A DNA stretch of 64,000 bases from the NCBI RefSeq assembly GCF_000741765.1, contig NZ_JGZU01000003.1:1-64000 (forward strand), in the 5' to 3' direction. A program made the translations under genes and the position numbers. The notes under the pieces were generated by a model, which was not told the origin of the DNA, did not search any database, and saw nothing but the letters and a program-made list of their open reading frames with translations. Positions 1 through 9,400 of the stretch are shown here, piece after piece (position 1 is the stretch's first letter; the number at the start of each line of letters is the position of its first letter). This DNA comes from Bifidobacterium tsurumiense. Its GTDB lineage: Bacteria; Actinomycetota; Actinomycetes; Actinomycetales; Bifidobacteriaceae.

Positions 1-70
1 GAGGTCTTCCCGTTCTTCTTCATCGTTCCGTGGCATTCGGGCAAAGTGGGTTCTCATACCATTCAGACAA

Positions 71-230
71 CCACATTCAAACGGCTCCCAGGCCTTGCCC
101 CGCAACGCGCCACGTCCCGTTCCGGACACACATTCTGGCCGACCTCGAAAGTCCCCACCGCCACATTCAAACACCTCTCAGACCTTGCAGCACAAGGCAT
201 GAGAGGCGATTTCAGACACACATTCTGGCC
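71..230. repeat. Two imperfect 70-bp direct repeats (71-140, 161-230)
   Basis: Both copies open with CCACATTCAAAC and close with GACACACATTCTGGCC, and they sit at a 90-bp period with a diverged middle. Read on the minus strand, the second copy can fold (CCTCTC pairing with GAGAGG, CCTTG with CAAGG). The repeat lies downstream of the sigma-factor gene in an otherwise gene-free stretch from base 1 to 304. I see no convincing protein there: the short open frames on both strands simply read through the repeat. It may be a dispersed intergenic repeat, but one window cannot show that. Confidence 0.7.
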
Positions 231-304
231 AATAACCCAGATATACGGTTCCGTCATATGCAATGCTTATGCATGCACATTGCAAACCGCGTATCCGTCA
301 GAGA

Positions 305-1318
305 TCACTCTTCATCGCTCATATCGCGGCAGCATTGATCCAAAGTCTCCTGCAAACGCTTCATAAGGCATTCCGGAGCATGATCGGGACGCAAATATGC
401 ACGCAGGCCGACAATAAGTGCGCGTTCGTCTGCATCGCAACACGAGGGGTCGAAACAATCCTCATCATGCACCGGCATGTCATTAACCACGACTTCGGTA
501 TGAGAAACTCCAGCGGCGGTGCGCTCGGTTACTGAAATACGGCTATAACGTCCAAAAGTCCCATTCATGCCGATTCCTTTTCCTTGCGCCGATTGGACAA
601 CCAGCTCTCGCGGTGTCGACGAGAGGCGGTTCTTCACATTATGGCCTGTATGCGCGGATTTTGCTTTCGCGCTTGGTGAATTCCCCGCTTCGACCTCATG
701 TGCAGACCTCACACCACCATACCCCCGGTCACGGGCATAGGATGCCAACTCTCGACGCAATTGGGTGCGAGCGCGGTTCAAGCGGCTCATAACCGTACCG
801 ATTTTCACCCCTTGCTCATCGGAAATCTGGCGATATGACTTGCCATCAATAGTGGCGTCAATGAACACCTGCCGTCTTTCCGGACTCAATTTCGCCAAAG
901 CGGACATGATCTCCTCAGGAGCGAAGGCATCCAAATACTCTTGCTCTGCAGATTTCAATCCTTCCGAAGCATGTTCGGATGCGGAATAGATATCCCAGTC
1001 GTCATATTCCCCGGTGGAATCGTTGGCGCGTTTCGGACGACGCTTCGCCTTGGCGTATTGATTGAAATAGGCATTTCGTTCAATGGTGGTCATCCACGCT
1101 TCAAAATTGCTGCCCGGCTGAAAGCTGTCGAATGCTTTGAATCCCCGTTCAAAGGTGTCCTGCACCAAATCCTGAGCGTCTTCAGGATTATTGGTCAGTC
1201 GCATAGCCTGACGATACAGTGTATTGACAGCGGGCATGGCAAGGCGTTCGAAGCGTTGTCGTTTTTGCGCAACGGTTTCCTGTTCTGGCTCGGTCTGCTC
1301 ATCAGTCACGCTCTCCAT
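305..1318 (-). CDS. ECF-type RNA polymerase sigma factor (SigH/SigR-like) with Cys-rich C-terminal extension
   Basis: This 337-residue protein begins as a normal group 4 sigma factor. Region 2 spans about residues 28-100 (LYRQAMRLT, DLVQDTFERGFK, AWMTTIERN) and region 4 about 135-195 (LSPERRQVF, SYRQISDE, VMSRLNRARTQLRREL). It would direct RNA polymerase to stress promoters. Typical SigR/SigH proteins end near residue 200-230; this one continues with a Ser/Ala/Lys-rich linker and a tail holding all six cysteines of the protein, in DC, SCC, EC and QCC pairs. The tail recalls the zinc-binding ZAS anti-sigma fold (RsrA), although the classical HxxxCxxC is not intact. There is no clear ribosome site at the start. 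The neighbouring exonuclease gene is divergent. The sigma part is secure; the role of the tail is inference. Confidence 0.85.
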   Translation of the reverse strand: MESVTDEQTEPEQETVAQKRQRFERLAMPAVNTLYRQAMRLTNNPEDAQDLVQDTFERGFKAFDSFQPGSNFEAWMTTIERNAYFNQYAKAKRRPKRANDSTGEYDDWDIYSASEHASEGLKSAEQEYLDAFAPEEIMSALAKLSPERRQVFIDATIDGKSYRQISDEQGVKIGTVMSRLNRARTQLRRELASYARDRGYGGVRSAHEVEAGNSPSAKAKSAHTGHNVKNRLSSTPRELVVQSAQGKGIGMNGTFGRYSRISVTERTAAGVSHTEVVVNDMPVHDEDCFDPSCCDADERALIVGLRAYLRPDHAPECLMKRLQETLDQCCRDMSDEE

Positions 1319-1426
1319 TCTAAGCTAAGGAGATTCTTGCTTCTGTGGTATGTCGCCCCGGCTCTTGTGGCGATGCGAGAGGCGATTCATGCCAACTTGT
1401 CGATTTGTGAGCGCACAATACACCAT

Positions 1427-2194
1427 ATGACTTCTCTTGAACGCCTTGCGGACGCCGTCGCCTTAGCACCTAAACAAACCGAGGAAACCACCCTGGATCG
1501 CTCATGGTTGCTTGGATTCGATACTGAAACAACAGGAACTTTCGCAGGCAAGGACGCCATCGTCTCGGCCACATTGGTGCTGCGAAACCCTGAAATGGGA
1601 TCCGAGGGCGATGTGGTTGCGGAATGGCTTATCAATCCGCATAGGCCCATGAACCCGCGTGCAAGCCAGATCAATAGCTTTACCGATGCCTATCTTCAGG
1701 AACACGGGCAGGAGCCTGAGCGTGCACTCAGCGGTTTGGCTGCAGTTATCACCCAAGCCCAGAGCAAGCGCATTCCCTTGCTCGCATACAATGCTCCTTT
1801 TGATGTTCATATGCTCAATGGTGATCTGCGCCGTTGGAGCCTGGATACCCTTGATGAACGCGAAGCGGCGGACAATACCGATTATTCATTACTTGTTGTC
1901 GATCCTCTAGTATTGGATCGTGCCGTTTCCAGGCGTTCCGGAAGACGCAATCTGGCTTCGACCACCGAGTATTACGGCGTCGAACCACAGGGTGATTTTC
2001 ATGACGCCACAGCCGACACGGTTGCCGCCGTTGACCTTATCGGCCCTATGACCACGCTCTATCCCCAGCTGGGAAGATTGAGCATGGGCGAATTAATGGA
2101 TTGGCAACGTCAGGCACACGCCACCTGGCAGGAATCGTTCAATCGCTGGCTGCAGGGACGCGGCCGCGCCCCAATCCACGATTCCTGGCTGTAA
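1427..2194 (+). CDS. DnaQ-like 3'-5' exonuclease (DEDDh family)
   Basis: The 255-residue protein has the three exonuclease motifs in order: FDTETTG near residues 31-37 (Asp32, Glu34), NAPFD near 123-127 (Asp127), and HDATADT near 193-199 (His193, Asp198). This is the DEDDh metal-dependent 3'-5' exonuclease core of DnaQ/Orn relatives, acting on DNA or short RNA. The open frame extends far upstream, but that part is antisense to the sigma gene. I chose ATG 1427 because homology begins shortly after it; ATG 1373 is the alternative and neither has a good ribosome site. It is divergent from the sigma gene and ends at a terminator. The exact substrate is unknown. Confidence 0.85.
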   Translation: MTSLERLADAVALAPKQTEETTLDRSWLLGFDTETTGTFAGKDAIVSATLVLRNPEMGSEGDVVAEWLINPHRPMNPRASQINSFTDAYLQEHGQEPERALSGLAAVITQAQSKRIPLLAYNAPFDVHMLNGDLRRWSLDTLDEREAADNTDYSLLVVDPLVLDRAVSRRSGRRNLASTTEYYGVEPQGDFHDATADTVAAVDLIGPMTTLYPQLGRLSMGELMDWQRQAHATWQESFNRWLQGRGRAPIHDSWL

Positions 2195-2212
2195 TCGACA
2201 TCTAAAGGGCTT

Positions 2213-2257
2213 CAGCGGTCTCGCCTATGCATCCGATGCAGGCAAGACCGCTGTTTT
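2213..2257 (+). terminator. Rho-independent terminator after the exonuclease
   Basis: A 14-bp stem (CAGCGGTCTCGCCT at 2213-2226 against AGGCAAGACCGCTG at 2240-2253, one mismatch) is followed at once by TTTTG. Confidence 0.85.
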
Positions 2258-2594
2258 GTTCATATGGGGCATCTCGCGGAGCTCTACCGGATGTAGCCAA
2301 CTGCATCCCTCCATATCTCTCACCAAGATGAGTTGAATTCCCTACGTCTCCTATCGCTATGCATCGGCCATCTGAGCGACTGCACAGCGGGATATTACAT
2401 TGCACCGTTGCATACCATGCGCAGCACCACTGCATCCCTATATGGGCGTCCATATGAAATTCATTTCGCTACTGGAATTTCAGCCTTCGGTCGATAACTT
2501 ATAAGATAATCTTCAGCAAGACTCAACGATATGTAAACCTTGGCTCTCTAGCATCACAGAGCAGTGAATGAGACATGGCGAAAGGCACATCCCT
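2258..2594. other. Gene-free interval before murE
   Basis: I find no credible coding region here. It is rich in CATATG and GCATCC words and ends in an AT-rich patch around 2498-2510 (containing GATAAT) that could be the -10 region for the downstream peptidoglycan operon. No clear -35 was found. Confidence 0.4.
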
Positions 2595-4193
2595 ATGAAT
2601 ACGGCACGACTCACATTGGCTTGCGCAACCGAATTGCTCCAAAAGCACGGTTTGTTACGAGAAGTCATATGCGGAGAAATGTGGTCGCTGGTGCCCGAAC
2701 CCCAGATTGCCAATACCCAAGTGCAGCATATTATCTATGATTCACGCGAGATCATTCCTGGCACGATGTTGTTCATCAAAGGACGCTTCCGTCCAGAATT
2801 CCTCCGCGACGCCGATTCGCGAGGATTGACGGCATATGTCGCTGAAAAAGACTATTCATATGCCACCAAAGCCCCAGGCTTGATCGTTCATGATGTGCGC
2901 AAGGCGATGAGTCTGCTAGCCGCGGCATTCTACGGCCATCCAGAGCGTGATCTGGCAATGATCGGCATTACGGGCACCAAAGGCAAGACCACCACGGCCT
3001 ACTTCACTCAAGCATTGCTGAATGCATATTCCGTGGGCAAAGCGGCACTGTTTTCCTCAGTCGACAATTGCCTTGACGGGCACACCTATGAAGAATCCGA
3101 TCTGACGACTCCTGAGTCGTTGGATGCGTTTCGCATGATGCGCACGGCAGTGGACAACGGCATGCGCTACCTGGTCATGGAAGTCTCCTCACAGGCCTAC
3201 AAAGTCCACCGCGTCCACGGCATAACCTTCGACATCGGAGCCTTCCTGAACATCAGCCCCGACCACATCAGCGACATCGAACACCCCACCTTCGAAGACT
3301 ACCTCTACAGCAAACGCCGACTCATCGCCAACAGCCGCACCCTCATCCTCGGCGCCGACAGCACACACATCGACCTGCTCACCCAAGACGCCAAACAACA
3401 CCACACCCCCACCACAACCTTCGCACTGCATGATCCGGAAACCGGGCATCTCACGCATGCAAATGTGCTGGCGACACCGGATGAGCAGGATTCCTCTCGA
3501 TTCACGCTCTCCGTGGACGGCACGACCATCGATGGAGGCAGTCAAGAGCCTATGAAACTGGCCATGGCCGGTTCATTCAACGAACTCAACGCTGCAGCTG
3601 CGGCAGCCATAGCATTGCATGCCGGAGTCCAGCCCCATGATCCTGCCATGCGTGCCATGCAAAACGTGCAGGTTCCTGGACGTATGGAACGATTCGGATC
3701 CGGCAATCTGATCGCCTATGTGGATTATGCGCATAATTACCTGAGCACCAAAACCTTGGTGGATGAAATCGGCCATCATTTTGCCGAACGAAATCCGCGC
3801 ATAATCCTGGTTTCCGGTTCCACAGGAGGCAAAGCGATCGACCGTCGCGAAGGCATAGTCAAAGCAGCCGAGGGCAAAGTCTCCTCCTATTACTTCACCA
3901 TGGACGATCCCAACCGTGAGGACCCGCAAAGCATCGCCGAGGAGATGCGCTCCTATGTCAAGGATCCCGAGGCGATAACCCATGTGGTGCTGCCCAGAGA
4001 ACGAGCTGTGGAAGAGGCATTGCAAGAAGCGGCGCAATATGCTGAGAACCGGCTCAATATCGTATTGGTTATCGGCAAAGGCAGTGAAACCGCCAATGTG
4101 GTCAATGGCAAGCGCATTCCATACGAGGGAGATGCCAATGTTGTGCGTCGGATGCTGAAGACCTTGCACATTCCAAACGATTTCAATGATTGA
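2595..4193 (+). CDS. murE: UDP-MurNAc-tripeptide synthetase (MurE-type ligase)
   Basis: This is a cytoplasmic Mur ligase of 532 residues that adds the third amino acid to UDP-MurNAc-L-Ala-D-Glu. It has the N-terminal MurE domain (DSREIIPG), the ATP loop GITGTKGKTTT near residues 124-134, MEVSSQA, the SPDHISDIEH segment and the lysine of YSKRRL (near 240) that is carbamoylated in the family. The amino-acid selection motif, DNPR in diaminopimelate-using enzymes, reads DDPN here (near 437), so Lys or Orn is the likelier substrate. Start at ATG 2595 has AAAGG nine bases upstream; ATG 2568 in frame has none. The next genes are a D-Asp ligase and racemase, so the module builds a Lys/Orn-D-Asp bridge. 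Codons 3183-3428 differ sharply from the rest (see findings). No murE-length gene occurs in the dcw cluster. Confidence 0.92.
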   Translation: MNTARLTLACATELLQKHGLLREVICGEMWSLVPEPQIANTQVQHIIYDSREIIPGTMLFIKGRFRPEFLRDADSRGLTAYVAEKDYSYATKAPGLIVHDVRKAMSLLAAAFYGHPERDLAMIGITGTKGKTTTAYFTQALLNAYSVGKAALFSSVDNCLDGHTYEESDLTTPESLDAFRMMRTAVDNGMRYLVMEVSSQAYKVHRVHGITFDIGAFLNISPDHISDIEHPTFEDYLYSKRRLIANSRTLILGADSTHIDLLTQDAKQHHTPTTTFALHDPETGHLTHANVLATPDEQDSSRFTLSVDGTTIDGGSQEPMKLAMAGSFNELNAAAAAAIALHAGVQPHDPAMRAMQNVQVPGRMERFGSGNLIAYVDYAHNYLSTKTLVDEIGHHFAERNPRIILVSGSTGGKAIDRREGIVKAAEGKVSSYYFTMDDPNREDPQSIAEEMRSYVKDPEAITHVVLPRERAVEEALQEAAQYAENRLNIVLVIGKGSETANVVNGKRIPYEGDANVVRRMLKTLHIPNDFND

Positions 4194-4320
4194 GTCCGCG
4201 CCCAGTGCGCAGGTCTTATCAACAAGACCGAACGCAAACGATTCCGAAACAGATTGATTCGCACATAAGCATAGTCTTCGTGCATCGTCGAAGTACCACC
4301 ACAGAGTAAGGTGAATATCC

Positions 4321-5565
4321 ATGAAGCAATTCCATCCGGTCCTTTTGGGCAGCGATATCAACGCCTATGGCATGGCACGCGCATTCCATGAGCAATACGG
4401 CATCATTTCCACCGCATTCGCTCATTTCCAGCTGTCTCCGACCAAGTTCACCTCGATTATGAATGTCCATATTGTCGAAGACTTCGACCAGCTGGATACC
4501 TTTGTGTCCACATTGATCGGATTCGGCAAGCGTATGAAGGCCGAAAACCCCGATACGGTTTTGCTACTCATTCCCTGCGGTGACCTGTATGCCAATCTCA
4601 TAAGCCATAGCGGTGACCGGCTCCGCGAATACTTCGTATACAACACTCTTGACCCTCAGCTCAACCGACAGCTGAGCTACAAGAGCACCTTCTATGAAAC
4701 CTGCGAGCGCTACGGTCTGCCGCATCCGAAAACCAAGGTGGTGACCAAGGAGGGCGTGTCCCGTGGGGATCATACCGATCTGCCATTCCCCTACCCCGTG
4801 GCGATGAAGCCGGTTGATTCCGCAGCCTGGCTGGATATTGACTTCCCCGGCCGCAAAAAGGCCTTCATCATTGATAATCCTGAGGAATTGGACACGCTGA
4901 TTCGCCGCGCCTACGATGCCGGCTATGAAGCGGATATGGTCATTCAGGATTTCATTCCTGGTGACGATAGCCGTATGCGCGTACTCAATGCATATGTGGA
5001 CCATCACCACCGCGTTCGGATGATGATGCTCGGCCACCCGTTGCTTGAAGACCCAACCCCCGAGGCCGTTGGCAATTATGCTGCGATTATCCCCGATTAC
5101 AATGAAGGTGTTTTCGACCGCATCAAAGCCTTCCTCGAAGCAATCGGCTATGAAGGCGTCGCGAATTTCGATATGAAATATGACGAACGCGACAGCGAAT
5201 ACAAATTGTTTGAGATCAATTTGCGCCAAGGACGTTCCAGCTATTTCGTCACGCTCAATGGCTGCAATCTTGCCAAGTATTTTGTGGATGACCTGGTTGA
5301 GGACACACCATTTGACGGAAATACCCTGTATGCGCACGGCGACAAGCTGTGGCTGCAAATCCCGCATTCCATATTCCGCGACTATGTGGCCCCCAGCGAC
5401 GATAAGAACCGCGGTCTGGACATGCTCGCAAAAGGCAATTGGGGTTCGACGCTGAAATACGACAAGGATCGTCATCTCAAGCGCTGGCTTATGCTCCGGC
5501 ATATGGATTCCATTTATGTCAAGCGATACGCTGAATTCTTCAAGCAAAAGGCGGATTTGAAATGA
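4321..5565 (+). CDS. ATP-grasp ligase, D-aspartate ligase (Asl-fm)-like
   Basis: The 414-residue protein opens with LGSDINAYGMARAFHEQYG, as I remember for the D-aspartate ligase of Enterococcus faecium, and has an ATP-grasp body (MKPVDSAAW, VIQDFIPGDDS, KLFEINLRQGRSS). That enzyme couples the beta-carboxylate of D-Asp to the side-chain amine of Lys in the peptidoglycan precursor, in the cytoplasm. The stop overlaps the start of an aspartate racemase by 4 bases, the same pairing as in E. faecium, and a MurE ligase lies upstream, which supports the assignment. ATG 4321 has AAGGTG at good spacing. Automated tools may call it a carbamoyl-phosphate synthase-like protein because of the shared fold. 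Confidence 0.85.
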   Translation: MKQFHPVLLGSDINAYGMARAFHEQYGIISTAFAHFQLSPTKFTSIMNVHIVEDFDQLDTFVSTLIGFGKRMKAENPDTVLLLIPCGDLYANLISHSGDRLREYFVYNTLDPQLNRQLSYKSTFYETCERYGLPHPKTKVVTKEGVSRGDHTDLPFPYPVAMKPVDSAAWLDIDFPGRKKAFIIDNPEELDTLIRRAYDAGYEADMVIQDFIPGDDSRMRVLNAYVDHHHRVRMMMLGHPLLEDPTPEAVGNYAAIIPDYNEGVFDRIKAFLEAIGYEGVANFDMKYDERDSEYKLFEINLRQGRSSYFVTLNGCNLAKYFVDDLVEDTPFDGNTLYAHGDKLWLQIPHSIFRDYVAPSDDKNRGLDMLAKGNWGSTLKYDKDRHLKRWLMLRHMDSIYVKRYAEFFKQKADLK

Positions 5566-6293
5566 AACGTCCATTCTTCGCCGTTTTGGGCGGCATGGGA
5601 ACTCTGGCCACCGAGAGCTACATACGACTTGTCAACAAGGCCACCCATGCCCATAAGGATCAGGAATATTTGGATTATGTGGTGTTCAACGACGCCTCGG
5701 TTCCCGATCGCACGGCGTTTATCCTTGGCACATCCACAGAGGATCCCTTCCCCGTTATTGCGGATGACATTGCCAAGGCCTCTGCCATGGGCGCAAGTTT
5801 TATTGTGCTCATCTGCAATACGGCGCATTATTTCTTTGAGCGCTTCCAAGCCCTGACCGATGTGCCCATAATGCATATGCCACGTGGGGCTGTGGAACGC
5901 ATGTCCGCAGTGTATCCGGCATCTACGCATCCTCGCGTAGGGTTCATGGGCACTGAAGGCTCACGGGCTTGCGGCGTGTATCAGCACGAGATCGAAGGGG
6001 CCGGATACACCTATGTGGCTCCGGACGAGACTCTGCAAAAGCGTATCGATTCCCTGATTTATGACGATGTGAAGGGTTCTGGCGATCTCAACAGAGACCG
6101 GTATCTCGCCGTCATCAACAAAATGCTTGATGACAACGGACCGTATCGCTGTGATGTGGTGGTATTGGGCTGCACGGAACTCAGCGTTCTCAACGAAGCC
6201 TTCCCTATGCCCCGTCTTCCTATTATTGACGCTCAGGCCATTGTGGTGGAAGATAGCGTGGCACGTGCCAAACAACTGCGGGAGCAGAAATAA
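5562..6293 (+). CDS. racD: Aspartate racemase (Asp/Glu racemase family)
   Basis: The 243-residue protein interconverts L- and D-aspartate without a cofactor, using two cysteines. Both are visible: ICNTAHYF near residue 84-91 and LGCTELS near 205-211. The N-terminus FAVLGGMGTLATESYI is typical of the family. Its ATG lies within the stop region of the D-Asp ligase gene (ATGA overlap), with AAGGCGG upstream, so the two are translationally coupled. It should supply D-Asp for the cross-bridge. It converges with smc. Confidence 0.92.
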   Translation: MKRPFFAVLGGMGTLATESYIRLVNKATHAHKDQEYLDYVVFNDASVPDRTAFILGTSTEDPFPVIADDIAKASAMGASFIVLICNTAHYFFERFQALTDVPIMHMPRGAVERMSAVYPASTHPRVGFMGTEGSRACGVYQHEIEGAGYTYVAPDETLQKRIDSLIYDDVKGSGDLNRDRYLAVINKMLDDNGPYRCDVVVLGCTELSVLNEAFPMPRLPIIDAQAIVVEDSVARAKQLREQK

Positions 6294-6424
6294 CAGCATC
6301 CACCTCAACTCGTGCAGTTGACCGATTTGCTCAGACCAATCCATGGACCCAGATCGATCTGAGCATTGGATTGTCGGGAGCCGATGTGGTCGCTCTGTTC
6401 TGTTCAAAAAAGGCGAAGCGGCGC

Positions 6425-9400
6425 TCACACCGCTGTGGAATCGTCATCCGTGCTGCGCTCGAGTTTCTGACTGACCACCGCGGTCACACCATCTGATCGC
6501 ATCGTAATACCATACAAGGCATCGGCAATACTCATGGTCCGTTGCTGATGCGTGATGATGATCAGCTGTGCATGCTTGCGCAGTTCATTCAAGGCATTGA
6601 GCAAACGCGAAAGATTGATATCATCCAAAGCCGCTTCAACCTCATCCATAACATAGAAGGGGCTGGGTCGCGCGGTGAATATGGCGAACAGCAGCGCCAA
6701 TGCGGTGAGCGATCGCTCGCCGCCTGACAGCAGGCTCAATTGCTTCACCCGCTTCCCAGCAGGACTTGCTTCCACCAAAACACCCGTGGTGAGCAAATCA
6801 TCGGGATTTTCCAATCGCAGCCTGCCTGTCCCGCCCGGAAACAGTGTCGCGAACACCTTTTGGAACGCAGCTGCGGTATCCTCGAAGGCCTTGGCAAACA
6901 CCTCAACCATTGTGGCATCCAGATCCTTGATGAGCTGCATGAGATCATCGCGGCTTTGCGCCACATCATTGCGCTGATCATGGAGATACTGATTGCGCGA
7001 TTGGAGGGATTCGAATTCTTCAGCCGCCAATGGATTCACCTTGCCCAAAGCCGTGAGATCCTTGCGGGCTTTTTCCAAACGTCGCATCTGTTCAGCACGC
7101 ACATATGGCACCGTGCGGTACTGCATCTTATCGCTAGCTTCGGCATTGGTTGGGGCGTCAGGCGTCGCCTCGCCCTGCTCGCTTGGATCGGCGTCCTCGG
7201 GATGCAATTCCACAGGGCGTCCATCGTCATCCAAAACAGGAACCGGCTTGTCAGGGCCATATTCCTGCACCAATTCCTCTAGGCCCATGCCCAGTTCATC
7301 CGACACTCGTTGCACCAGTTGACCGTGCACCGTGGCCAAACGTTCGCGTTCCACATCCAAGGCATGTTCCTGTTTGACCAATTGGTCGACTTGAGGTTCC
7401 ATATCATTGCGTTCGCTACGCAATGACTTCAGCTGCGCATCATGGCCTGAGAGCTCGGATTGAATACGTTCACGGCGTTTCACCACCTCTTCGATATCCC
7501 GCTGCACCAATGCCGCCGCCTGCAAAGCATCATGGGCGATGCGCAGGGCATGTTCGGAACGTTGTCTGCGCTGCCTATTGAGCTGGTCCACACGAATTCG
7601 ACGCTCTCGTGCCTGTTTCGCTTGGTCTTTGAGCAAATCACTCTGGCGTTCCAACGACTGCACACGCTTGGTGGCATCGTTCCACGTTATTTTGGCGGTG
7701 AGTTCCTTTTCTCTCGCGGCGTCGAGTTTGGTTTGCAGATCGCGCTCACGCTCTCCCATTTCTTCGAAATCGGTATGTCCTTCAGGAGAAGCCATTGCCT
7801 CTTGCAGGGCATTATGTAAATCTTCTAGAGCATGCTCATGTTCTGATCGCTCATCACGCACTCGCGCCCCGGAAGTCTCGACCTCTTGAATCTGCTTCTC
7901 CAAAGATTGCACACGTTGCTTCAACTCACGCAGATGTTGGGCAGCCTGCTGCGCCTTGATCCTGGCCTCGGTTTTCGCTTGGGCGCAGCGATCGACTTCG
8001 AGTCTGGCCTGATCCCGCGAGAGTGTGGCTTGACTGACTTGTGCATCGCATTCCTGCAGTTCTTGTTTCAGCGTGGCGATGCGTTCCAAAGCTTGATCGC
8101 GGCGTGCCACCAATGCAAGATTGCTCTGGGATAGGCTCGATCCTCCTATGGCAGCCGCTGTACGGAATATCTCTCCATCCTGCGTTATCGCAGCATCCCA
8201 CGATCCTTGTTCCACAAATGCGAGTGCCTGCACACGATTCTGAGCACACGCCGTATGCGCAACAAGCGAACGCACTGCGAGCACGACCTGATCGGACAGC
8301 GTTTTGTCTTGTGCATGCGGATTCGCCGAGATCAACGATGCCGCTGAAAGCTTTGTATTGTCGTCTTGCGAAGCGTCCGGCGTGTTGTGCGATTGGACAA
8401 GCGGATGAAGCATAACCGCCTTGCCCAATCGCTCATCATGGGCACGTTGCACCGCATACAGCATGCTTTCCTGATCCTGGACAACAATTGCGGAAGAGAA
8501 TGCGCCCAGCGCTTGTGCAATCGCTTCCTCCCAACCCTCGCGAACTCGCACAAAATCGGTAAGCATGCCCAAGGCGTGCACATGGTCATCATGTTGCAAA
8601 TCGCCTGAGGCATTGCGACCACTCATGGTGTCGTTGAGCGCATCGGCTTTGGCTTGCAAGGCTATGATATGCGATTCAATGTCTCGATGACGGCGTTCCA
8701 GCTCTTCGAGCTCGTCCTGACGAACTCCCAATGCTTGTCGCGCAGTGTCGAGGGCCTCATCTTCATTGCCGTGGACCTGTTGCGACTCCTGTTCGCTGCG
8801 CTCGAGTCGTTGCCTCGCTTCCTGAAGTTGTGCAGCCAACTGCTCTTGTCTATGTGCATAGTCCTCGATACGGCTGGAGGCCAATTGCATGGCTGATTCC
8901 TTACGAGATACCAACTGCTTGAGACTGGCGATCTGCTCATCATGCTGCTTGGCCACTGTGCGCAATTGCGTCAGGGTCTGCCTCATGGATGCGAGCTTTT
9001 TCTCGGTATCCGCCCTGTATTCCGTCGCCTCGTCATAGGCAATGCGCAGCTTGCCGACCTGTTCTTCCTGGTCTGCACGTTGTTTGGAAAGTTCTGCGGC
9101 TCGTTGTTCCAACATATCGGGATCTTCGCCCACATGCTCAACAATTTGCCCGAGCATGGATCGAGATCGTTCCTGTGCCAAAGTGGCCAAGGATCTGAGC
9201 CTCTCTTCGATCTGTGTGAGTTCCTGCCACATCCGGTTGATTTCAGCCATGTGTGGATTCGACTGGGAAGTCAAGGCTTCCACTTCCTCAATGCGCAGCT
9301 TGATTCGTGTCAACTCTTGCTGCCGGGCATGCAGCTGCGCGCGCACTTCACCAAGTTTGTTGCGCGTGATCTCGCGCTTATTCAATGAATTGGATGCATC

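Noticed and set aside
941-1426. Upstream extension of the exonuclease frame
   Set aside because: It is antisense to the sigma-factor gene, and family similarity starts only after 1427.
2202-2453. 83-codon minus-strand frame between the exonuclease and murE
   Set aside because: It reads through the exonuclease terminator and has no start signal or homology.
3573-4361. Long minus-strand open frame opposite murE
   Set aside because: It lies opposite well-conserved Mur ligase sequence, has no family features and no ribosome site; a shadow frame.
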